From Paracoccaceae bacterium (GTDB taxonomy: Bacteria > Pseudomonadota > Alphaproteobacteria > Rhodobacterales > Rhodobacteraceae), in the NCBI GenBank assembly GCA_007131945.1, contig SLPP01000323.1, positions 1-5,461 on the forward strand: a stretch of 5,461 nucleotides of DNA. The letters run 5' to 3'. Within the stretch, counting starts at the first letter, position 1. Each line of letters begins with the position of its first letter. Under the pieces are notes generated by a model that saw only the letters and a program-made list of their open reading frames with translations, ran no database searches and was not told the DNA's origin. Position numbers and translations under genes: made by a program. Below are positions 1-4,776 of the stretch, piece after piece.

Positions 1-165
1 CTGCGGCTGGGCGACCTGCAGCTTGCCGTGACGCCGGTCGCGGATGCGCAGGAGCACGCCTTCATGGTCAGGACCTGGTCGGGTCTGGTAGAGGTGGAGG
101 GACGGCGCGGCGACCGGCCGGTATCGGGACTGGGAACGCTGCAACTGACGGGATACGGGGACTGA
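1..165 (+). CDS. C-terminal end of a lipocalin-like (AttH/CrtC-type) protein, partial
   Basis: This is an open frame from the left edge to a TGA at 163-165, giving the last 54 residues of a larger protein. The tail carries a Trp (W26 of the fragment) followed by a short beta-rich stretch, GLVEVEG, then a basic turn and GLGTLQLTGY just before the end. That ending resembles the closing strand of the lipocalin-like AttH/carotenoid 1,2-hydratase (CrtC) family, often labelled predicted secreted hydrolase, whose members commonly end in a W.G.V.V.G...G.G.L.LTGY pattern. The family match is recalled from pattern, not from a search. Catalytic regions lie outside the window, so the substrate is unknown. 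Only 16 bases separate its stop from the next start on the same strand, so the two genes are probably co-transcribed. Confidence 0.6.
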   Translation: MRLGDLQLAVTPVADAQEHAFMVRTWSGLVEVEGRRGDRPVSGLGTLQLTGYGD

Positions 166-181
166 TGGCTGGGAGGGCGCC

Positions 182-1618
182 ATGAACCGGCGGATCGTGA
201 TCGGCGGCGCGGTCGTCGCCCTCGGCATCGCGGGGCTGGCCGCCGCCTGGCTGGGCGGGGTGCTGTCGCCCTCCGCCACCGTTGATCCCGCGCGCCACCG
301 CTCGCCCACCGGCGAGGTGCCGCCGAGCCCGCAGCGTCCCGGCGATCCGGCGGCGGGATACCGCGCGCTGGTCAACGAACCCTATGTCAGCTGCGGCATG
401 CCCTACGAGGCCTGGCGGCGCCTCGCCCCCGAAACCGATCCGGCCGACCTGTTGCCCGGCCGCGAGGGGCGCAACGCCGAGCTGCCCTATTTCCTGACCG
501 CGCATGTCAATGCCGACGGGGTCGAGGTGGTCTCGAACAACTGCCTCGTCTGCCATGCGGCGCGGCTGGGCGACGAGGTGGTGGTCGGGCTGGGCGACGC
601 CTTCGCCGATTTCACCGGCGATGCGCGCGGCCTGGTCACCCGGGTCGGCCAGTACGTGCGCGGCCCGGCGCAGACCGCCGCCTGGCAGCACTGGGCCGAC
701 CGGATCGAGGGCATCGCGCCGCATATCCGGACCGGCACCATCGGCATGAACCCGGCCACCAACCTGAGCTGGGCGCTGATGGCGCATCGCGACCCCGCGA
801 CCATGGCCTGGTCGGCGACCCCGCTCATCGAGCCGCCGCCCGAGCGGCCGGTGCCGCTGCGCACCCCGCCCTGGTGGTGGATGGGCAAGAAGAACGCCAT
901 GTTCTACACCACGATCGGCCGGGGCGACCATTCGCGCTACATGGTCTTCGCCTCGCTTCTCTGCGCCGACACGGTCGACGAGCTGCGCGGGATCGACGCC
1001 TACGGCCCCGACATCCGCGCCTTTCTGGAAAGCCTCGCGCCCCCGGCCTTCCCCGGCCCGATCGACGCCGAACGCGCCGCCGAGGGCCGCGCGGTGTTCG
1101 AGGCGCGCTGCGCGAGCTGCCACGGCACCCATGGCGAGAGCCCGACCTATCCCAACCTGGTCATCCCGCTCGACGAGATCGGCACCGACCCGCTCTATGC
1201 CGAGTGGATGACCGACGGCAGCCTCGACCGCTTCTACGACTGGATCGAGCGCTCGCCGCATGGCGGCACCGTGCGCGCCGCCCCGGCCGAGGGTTACATC
1301 GCCCCGCCGCTCGACGGGATCTGGGCGGTGGCGCCCTATCTGCACAACGGCTCGGTGCCCAGCCTCGCGGCGCTCCTCGACAGCCGGTTGCGCCCCCGCT
1401 ACTGGCGCCATGTCGCGCCGCGCGACTACGACACCGAGGCGATGGGCTGGCGCCACGAGGTGCTGGAGGCGGGCAAGGACGCGGCCACCGACCCGGCCGA
1501 GCGCGCCCGGATCTACGACACGACGCTGCCGGGCTACGACAACGGCGGGCATCTCTTCGGCGACGCGTTGAGCGACCGGCAGCGCCGCGCCGTGCTCGAA
1601 TACCTCAAGTCGCTGTAG
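182..1618 (+). CDS. Di-heme cytochrome c, RoxA/MauG-like peroxidase family
   Basis: This is a complete 478-residue exported haem protein. Residues 1-28 form a basic N-terminus plus one hydrophobic segment (signal anchor or Sec signal), placing the rest in the periplasm. Two haem c motifs are visible: CLVCH at 121-125 and CASCH at 310-314, with His125 and His314 as proximal ligands. Between them lies an aromatic stretch, WWWMGKKNAMFY (231-242). After the second haem comes PYLHNGSVPSL (385-395), a signature of RoxA-like di-heme cytochromes related to cytochrome c peroxidase and MauG. Relatives oxidise proteins, peroxide or hydrophobic polymers, but the substrate here cannot be assigned. It is shorter than the approximately 70-kDa rubber oxygenase RoxA, so rubber cleavage should not be assumed. 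The start at 182 is supported by GGGAGGG at 171-177 and follows the lipocalin-like gene by 16 bases. Haem attachment would need the cell's Ccm machinery. Confidence 0.88.
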   Translation: MNRRIVIGGAVVALGIAGLAAAWLGGVLSPSATVDPARHRSPTGEVPPSPQRPGDPAAGYRALVNEPYVSCGMPYEAWRRLAPETDPADLLPGREGRNAELPYFLTAHVNADGVEVVSNNCLVCHAARLGDEVVVGLGDAFADFTGDARGLVTRVGQYVRGPAQTAAWQHWADRIEGIAPHIRTGTIGMNPATNLSWALMAHRDPATMAWSATPLIEPPPERPVPLRTPPWWWMGKKNAMFYTTIGRGDHSRYMVFASLLCADTVDELRGIDAYGPDIRAFLESLAPPAFPGPIDAERAAEGRAVFEARCASCHGTHGESPTYPNLVIPLDEIGTDPLYAEWMTDGSLDRFYDWIERSPHGGTVRAAPAEGYIAPPLDGIWAVAPYLHNGSVPSLAALLDSRLRPRYWRHVAPRDYDTEAMGWRHEVLEAGKDAATDPAERARIYDTTLPGYDNGGHLFGDALSDRQRRAVLEYLKSL

Positions 1619-1741
1619 CCGCCCGCCCTTCGCCGCAGGACGCGGCGCGCTCCCGGCGCCCGAAGGAGACCGGCGGCCGGCCCGGTCGCGCCAGCCGATG
1701 ACTTCCGCTCCGGATCTGGTGCGACGCGAACGGGCCCGGTC

Positions 1742-2200
1742 TCAGGTATCGGCGCCGTCGCGCTCGGCGCGGGCGAGGACCCTTCGCCGCGCCGCGGCGC
1801 TGGCGTGGTCGCTGATGCCGAGCAGCGGCGGCAGGCGGCGGAGCAGCGCATCCTCGTGCGGGTCGCGGTGATGGTCGATCAGCACCAGGTGCCACAGCCC
1901 CTCGATCAGGGCGATCCGCTCGCGCTCGTCGAGGGCGAACTTGACGACGCGGGTGAAGCGGACGAGGTCCGCCGCCTCCCCCTGCGCCGCCTCACCGCGA
2001 TCGCGCAGATCGGCGGCGGCGGTCGGCGCGAGGTCGAGCATGTCCTCGAGCAGATGCGCGACCGCGTGACGTTCGGCCTCGCCATATCGGCCATCTGCCC
2101 GCCCGGCCTCGACCAGCAGCGCGGCGATGGCGACATCGGGCGGCACCTCGGCGCGCGCCGCCGCCTGTGGCCGGAACAGGGATTTCAGGACGTCGATCAT
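1742..2200 (-). CDS. TerB-family (tellurite-resistance-like) cytoplasmic protein
   Basis: This 152-residue all-helical protein has no signal peptide or membrane segment. Residues about 21-140 look like the TerB domain: an early helix, VAIAALLVEAGRADGRYGEAE (acidic DG loop near 36-37 followed by E41 and E43), a middle FTRVVKFALDERERIALIEGLW segment (82-103), and a second acidic loop, DHHRDPHEDALL (109-120), leading into LLGIS. In TerB proteins the paired acidic loops are linked to metal binding. The second loop here lacks the usual D-G, which may weaken it. Stand-alone TerB proteins are common in Rhodobacterales and their role is unclear; no other ter genes are present, so tellurite resistance is not implied. 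It is convergent with the cytochrome gene. No Shine-Dalgarno is seen before the ATG, but a plausible promoter ends just upstream, so the mRNA may be leaderless. Confidence 0.8.
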   Translation of the reverse strand: MIDVLKSLFRPQAAARAEVPPDVAIAALLVEAGRADGRYGEAERHAVAHLLEDMLDLAPTAAADLRDRGEAAQGEAADLVRFTRVVKFALDERERIALIEGLWHLVLIDHHRDPHEDALLRRLPPLLGISDHASAAARRRVLARAERDGADT

Positions 2201-2208
2201 GGCCGCAG

Positions 2209-2236
2209 GATATAGCGCAGCTGGCGCGGTTGCCAG
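2209..2236 (-). promoter_or_regulatory. Candidate promoter of the TerB-family gene
   Basis: On the minus strand a -35-like CTGGCA (2231-2236) and a -10-like TATATC (2209-2214) are separated by 16 bases, each matching four of six consensus positions. The start site would fall at about 2202, almost on the ATG at 2200, which agrees with the lack of a Shine-Dalgarno. The assignment rests on hexamer matching only. Confidence 0.3.
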
Positions 2237-2238
2237 CT
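2219..2238. repeat. 7-bp perfect inverted repeat over the TerB promoter
   Basis: AGCTGGC (2219-2225) and GCCAGCT (2232-2238) are perfect inverted copies around a 6-base centre. The repeat covers the spacer and -35 element of the candidate TerB-gene promoter, so it could be an operator. It could equally be a chance palindrome in GC-rich DNA. Confidence 0.4.
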
Positions 2239-2265
2239 TGCCCTGCCGGTTCGCCGGAAACGACA

Positions 2266-2296
2266 GGGCCGCCCGCGTCCCTGCGCCGGGCGGCCC
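2266..2296 (-). terminator. Probable intrinsic terminator of the 38-aa ORF
   Basis: GGGCCGCCCG (2266-2275) and CGGGCGGCCC (2287-2296) form a perfect 10-bp, all-GC stem with an 11-base loop. Read on the minus strand it lies 54 bases beyond the stop of the small ORF, and the stem is followed by TGTCGTTTCC, a modest T-containing tail. Position and direction fit a terminator separating the small ORF from the TerB gene. The tail is weaker than a classic run of T. Confidence 0.5.
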
Positions 2297-2350
2297 CGCC
2301 GGAATGCCGTGCCCATCCGCTCCCGGCCGGGTCGGCCGGAAGTGGCGGCG

Positions 2351-2467
2351 TCAGCTGTTCTTCTGCCGGTAGTTCAGCTCGCGGATCAGCGCGCGGGCGG
2401 CGAGTTCCATCCCCGATGCCCGCAATTCCTCGATGCGGCGCTTCAGTTCGTCGGTGCTGATGCTCAT
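2351..2467 (-). CDS. Small 38-residue helical protein, function unknown
   Basis: This short ORF starts with ATG (complement of 2465-2467) and ends with TGA (complement of 2351-2353). The product begins [20 protein letters not shown] and ends in ELNYRQKNS. It is strongly charged and predicted helical: residues 5-16 and 19-33 form amphipathic helices around a Gly19 break, suggesting a helical hairpin or coiled coil. It has no signal, membrane segment or cysteine. Support for a real gene comes from a well-spaced Shine-Dalgarno, GAAGAAGGA, 7 bases before the ATG, the hairpin terminator downstream, and a low-Cys, Lys/Glu-rich composition unlike the Arg/Pro/Ala-rich shadow frames nearby. I do not recognise the family. 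A small regulator or partner protein is possible but unproven. Confidence 0.6.
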   Translation of the reverse strand: MSISTDELKRRIEELRASGMELAARALIRELNYRQKNS

Positions 2468-2474
2468 GGATCTG

Positions 2475-2483
2475 TCCTTCTTC
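2475..2483 (-). promoter_or_regulatory. Ribosome binding site of the 38-aa ORF
   Basis: The minus strand reads GAAGAAGGA here, with the AAGGA core 7 bases from the ATG. It is the strongest single reason to accept the short ORF and fixes its start. Confidence 0.65.
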
Positions 2484-2652
2484 TGTTTCGCCCGTCCGCG
2501 CCGGAAAGAACGCCGCCGCGACCGGCGATGCCGGCGACTGCGGATCGTCCCGCGTCTGGCACGGAAATGCCGGAACGGCGCGCGTGGCGCATGGTTCGGG
2601 TTCCGGCGCCCGGCCGCGGCGCCTGGGCGCTTCGGAGACCGGGTCGGTGGCG

Positions 2653-2683
2653 TCTATATCGCCGCTCGCGCACGGGATATCAA
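2653..2683 (-). promoter_or_regulatory. Weak candidate promoter for the 38-aa ORF
   Basis: On the minus strand TTGATA (2678-2683) and TATAGA (2653-2658) are separated by 19 bases, in the most AT-rich patch of the intergenic region. The spacing is longer than ideal, and the leader would be about 180 bases, so this is a tentative call. Confidence 0.2.
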
Positions 2684-2771
2684 CCCCTTGCCGGGTGTTT
2701 GCGCCAACGGCCGGCTTTGCCGCGACCGGTTCCGGCCATGCGACAGAGCGGCAGCGATCCGACAATCGGCC

Positions 2772-2801
2772 TTGACGGCGCACTTCGCCAGCGGGCATGT
2801 C
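2772..2801 (+). promoter_or_regulatory. Weak candidate promoter for lpd
   Basis: TTGACG (2772-2777) matches five of six -35 positions. The best-placed -10, CATGTC (2796-2801, 18-base spacer), is poor. Transcription would start near 2808 and give a leader of about 70 bases containing the 2831-2846 hairpin. The call is driven by the -35 element alone. Confidence 0.2.
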
Positions 2802-2830
2802 GGGGCGGCGGCGGACCCGATAGCCGCGCG

Positions 2831-2846
2831 CGGGCGCCGACGCCCG
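2831..2846 (+). repeat. Tight GC hairpin in the lpd leader
   Basis: CGGGCG (2831-2836) and CGCCCG (2841-2846) are perfect inverted copies around the 4-base loop CCGA, ending 16 bases before the lpd Shine-Dalgarno. It could stabilise the mRNA or be chance. No T-run follows, so it is not a terminator. Confidence 0.35.
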
Positions 2847-2862
2847 GATGCAGGGACAGGAC

Positions 2863-2868
2863 AAGGAG
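2863..2868 (+). promoter_or_regulatory. Ribosome binding site fixing the lpd start
   Basis: AAGGAG sits 7 bases before the ATG at 2876. The frame stays open far upstream (to 2309), so this site and the FAD-binding N-terminus decide the true start. Confidence 0.8.
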
Positions 2869-2875
2869 AACCGGC

Positions 2876-4264
2876 ATGGCTCAATTCGACCTCATCGTCA
2901 TCGGCGCGGGCCCCGGCGGCTATGTCTGCGCGATCCGCGCGGCGCAGCTGGGGCTGAAGGTCGCCTGCGTCGAGGGGCGCGAGACGCTGGGCGGTACCTG
3001 CCTGAACGTCGGCTGCATCCCGTCGAAGGCGCTTCTGCACGCCACCCACATGCTGCACGAGGCCGAGCACAATTTCGCCGAAATGGGGATCGGGGGCGTC
3101 AAGCCAAAGGTCGACTGGAAGAAGATGCAGGCCTACAAGGACGATGTCATCGGCCAGAACACCAAGGGGATCGAGTTCCTGTTCAAGAAGAACAAGGTGG
3201 AATGGCTGAAGGGCTGGGCCTCGATCCCCGAAGCGGGGAAGGTCAAGGTCGGCGACGAGGTCCACGAGGCGAAGAACATCGTCATCGCCTCGGGCTCGGA
3301 ACCGTCCAGCCTGCCGGGGGTGGAGGTGGACGAGAAGGTCGTCGTGACCTCCACCGGGGCGCTGAGCCTCGGCCGCCCGCCGGGCAACGTGATGGTCATC
3401 GGCGGCGGCGTGATCGGACTGGAGATGGGCTCGATCTTCGCCCGGCTGGGGGCGAAGGTGACGGTGATCGAATATCTCGACCGGCTGATCCCCGGCAATG
3501 ACGCCGAGGTCGCCAAGACCTTCCAGCGCATCCTGAAGAAGCAGGGCATCGAGTTCATCCTCGGCGCCGCGGTGCAGGCGACGGAGGTGAAGCGGAACAA
3601 GGCCACCGTCACCTACAGGCTGCGCAAGGACGACAGCGAGCACAAGCTCGAGGCCGATTGCGTGCTGGTGGCGACGGGCCGGCGGCCCTTCACCGAGGGG
3701 CTGGGGCTGAAGGAGCTGGGCATCGAGACCACCAGGGGCGGCCAGATCAAGACCGACCGGCACTACGCGACCAGCGTCAGGGGCGTCTACGCCATCGGCG
3801 ACGCGATCGCCGGGCCAATGCTGGCGCACAAGGCCGAGGACGAGGGGATGGCGGTGGCCGAGATCCTGGCCGGCCAGGCGGGGCATGTGAACTACGGCGT
3901 GATCCCCGGGGTGATCTACACCCATCCCGAAGTGGCGAGCGTGGGCGAGACCGAGGAGACCCTGAAGGAAGCCGGGCGCGCCTACAAGGTCGGCAAGTTC
4001 AGCTTCATGGGCAACGGCCGGGCCAAGGCGAACTTTGCCGCCGACGGTTTCGTCAAGATCCTCGCCGACAAGGAGACCGACCGGATCCTCGGCGCGCATA
4101 TCATCGGGCCGATGGCGGGCGACCTGATCCACGAGATCTGCGTGGCCATGGAATTCGGCGCCGCGGCCGAGGATCTGGCGCGCACCTGCCACGCGCATCC
4201 GACCTATTCCGAAGCGGTACGCGAGGCGGCCCTTGCCTGCGGCGACGGACCGATCCACGCCTGA
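2876..4264 (+). CDS. lpdA: Dihydrolipoyl dehydrogenase (E3 component)
   Basis: This is a complete 462-residue cytoplasmic flavoprotein that reoxidises dihydrolipoamide with NAD+, serving as E3 of 2-oxoacid dehydrogenase complexes and possibly the glycine cleavage system. The FAD-binding GAGPGG motif is at 10-15. The redox-active disulfide is C42-C47 in [13 protein letters not shown]. The NAD-binding GGGVIG motif is at 176-181. The second FAD contact, YAIGDA, is at 305-310, with catalytic His441 and Glu446 in HAHPTYSE within the dimerisation domain. Length matches the family (about 460-475). The short, lipoyl-domain-free N-terminus is the form usually paired with 2-oxoglutarate dehydrogenase. 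E1 and E2 genes are not adjacent: upstream is a long gene-free stretch and downstream the nos cluster, so it seems to be its own transcription unit. The open frame extends upstream without any domain, and the ATG at 2876 with its Shine-Dalgarno is the real start. Confidence 0.96.
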   Translation: MAQFDLIVIGAGPGGYVCAIRAAQLGLKVACVEGRETLGGTCLNVGCIPSKALLHATHMLHEAEHNFAEMGIGGVKPKVDWKKMQAYKDDVIGQNTKGIEFLFKKNKVEWLKGWASIPEAGKVKVGDEVHEAKNIVIASGSEPSSLPGVEVDEKVVVTSTGALSLGRPPGNVMVIGGGVIGLEMGSIFARLGAKVTVIEYLDRLIPGNDAEVAKTFQRILKKQGIEFILGAAVQATEVKRNKATVTYRLRKDDSEHKLEADCVLVATGRRPFTEGLGLKELGIETTRGGQIKTDRHYATSVRGVYAIGDAIAGPMLAHKAEDEGMAVAEILAGQAGHVNYGVIPGVIYTHPEVASVGETEETLKEAGRAYKVGKFSFMGNGRAKANFAADGFVKILADKETDRILGAHIIGPMAGDLIHEICVAMEFGAAAEDLARTCHAHPTYSEAVREAALACGDGPIHA

Positions 4265-4288
4265 GACCCGACGGGCAGCGGATGCCGC

Positions 4289-4332
4289 CCGACGGCAAGT
4301 CATGCGTCCGCTGCATGGCCGTCTTGCGTCGG
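4289..4332 (+). terminator. Imperfect long hairpin after lpd, possible terminator
   Basis: CCGACG-G-CAAG (4289-4299) pairs with CTTG-CGTCGG (4323-4332) to give 10 base pairs with one bulged G. Inside it CATGC (4301-4305) pairs with GCATG (4313-4317) around a 7-base loop. It starts 25 bases after the lpd stop and is followed by CGACTTTATG, with only a three-T run. It lies between lpd and the nosC control region, where a boundary is expected, but the weak tail leaves the terminator role uncertain. Confidence 0.35.
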
Positions 4333-4348
4333 CGACTTTATGAACGCC

Positions 4349-4366
4349 ATTTGACCCCGATCAAAT
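4349..4366 (+). promoter_or_regulatory. FNR/NNR (Crp-Fnr family) binding box of nosC-nosR
   Basis: The core is TTGACCCCGATCAA at 4351-4364, that is TTGAC-N4-ATCAA, one base off the ideal FNR palindrome TTGAT-N4-ATCAA. The flanks extend the symmetry to ATTTGA/TCAAAT. A TTGAC half-site is common in boxes of the NO-responsive NNR/DNR branch, so either an oxygen sensor (FnrP) or an NO sensor (NNR) could bind. The centre lies 41.5 bases upstream of the A of the nosC ATG, the class II activator distance. Low oxygen and/or nitric oxide should therefore induce the operon. Confidence 0.85.
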
Positions 4367-4398
4367 CATGAGGCCTTCGCTTGTGATTTGTTCGCCGC

Positions 4399-4773
4399 AT
4401 GACACGGCTATGTGCCTCCTTTTTCATCACCTGCGTGCTGGCGCTTTCGCTGGCCCTCGGTGCGATGTCGCATGCCGCCGTCGCCCCGGGGCAGGAGCGC
4501 GGTGACCTCCAGGCCGTCGTGATATGCGCCGACGGGCACGAGGCCGTCATCTATGTCGATGCCGACGGCCGGCCCGCGGATCCCGACGATTACTGCCACG
4601 AATTCGGCTGCGCCGACTGCCCGCGCACCACCGCCGCGCTCACCCCGACCGACCCGTCCCTGCCGGGCGACCCGCTCGCCGCGCCGCACCGGACGCGGCA
4701 TGCCGCCGACCAGGTTCTCGTCGCGCAGCGCTACGCGACGGCGCTGGCCCGCGCCCCGCCGGAAAGGGACTGA
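4399..4773 (+). CDS. nosC: NosC-like exported Cys-containing protein of the N2O reductase cluster
   Basis: This 124-residue protein has a signal peptide (hydrophobic core about 8-22, likely cleavage after SHA at 26). The mature part has C43 in VVICADGHEAV, an acidic-turn region, then C66-H67, C71 and C74 in YCHEFGCADCP, that is C-x4-C-x2-C, and a low-complexity tail rich in Pro, Ala and Arg. The name rests on position: in Paracoccus denitrificans the cluster is nosCRZDFYLX, and nosC is a small uncharacterised ORF just before nosR. The cysteines could bind copper or form a thiol redox site in the periplasm, but this is inference. A similar style is seen in small periplasmic proteins near copper-handling genes. 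Its stop is 3 bases before the nosR ATG, so the two are translationally linked. No Shine-Dalgarno precedes the ATG, and an in-frame TGA at 4384-4386 excludes an upstream start. Confidence 0.75.
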   Translation: MTRLCASFFITCVLALSLALGAMSHAAVAPGQERGDLQAVVICADGHEAVIYVDADGRPADPDDYCHEFGCADCPRTTAALTPTDPSLPGDPLAAPHRTRHAADQVLVAQRYATALARAPPERD

Positions 4774-4776
4774 TCC

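Larger units (their letters stand above)
2484..2862. other. Intergenic region between the divergent small ORF and lpd
   Basis: No convincing gene lies here. Open frames crossing it translate to Arg/Pro/Ala-rich strings with no recognisable domain and are by-products of high GC. The region should hold divergent control signals: the minus-strand promoter of the small ORF and the plus-strand promoter and leader of lpd. Its most AT-rich patch is around 2651-2683. A 6-bp inverted repeat, GGCCGG/CCGGCC (2709-2714 and 2732-2737), and a tight hairpin at 2831-2846 are the only structures seen. No tRNA-like or repeat-array pattern is visible. Confidence 0.6.

Noticed and set aside
68..1552. Long 494-codon open frame on the minus strand opposite the cytochrome gene
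   Set aside because: Its translation is a His/Arg/Gly/Ala-rich string without domains, typical of the antisense frame of a high-GC gene. The plus-strand frame has two haem motifs and family signatures.
182..1618. Calling the di-heme cytochrome a rubber oxygenase (RoxA)
   Set aside because: The C-terminal signature is shared by a wide RoxA-like family. The protein is shorter than RoxA and nothing nearby suggests polyisoprene use.
874..1701. 275-codon plus-strand frame overlapping the cytochrome gene
   Set aside because: Arg/Pro/Ala-rich +1 shadow of the cytochrome, without domain or ribosome site.
1666..1743. Inverted repeats in the convergent gap (GACCGG/CCGGTC at 1668-1687, and GAGACCGG/CCGGTCTC spanning 1666-1743) as a bidirectional terminator
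   Set aside because: The short stem has an 8-base loop and no T-run on either strand, and the longer repeat has a 62-base loop. Both are expected by chance at this GC content.
1742..2200. Tellurite resistance operon
   Set aside because: Only a lone TerB-like domain is present, with no terA, terC, terD or terZ neighbours.
2309..2875. In-frame upstream extension of lpd
   Set aside because: The added 189 residues are Arg/Pro-rich with no lipoyl or other domain, and they overlap the small ORF. A strong Shine-Dalgarno and the FAD motif place the start at 2876.
2654..4303. 549-codon open frame on the minus strand opposite lpd
   Set aside because: It is the exact antisense of a clear lpd gene, with low-complexity composition and no recognisable domain.
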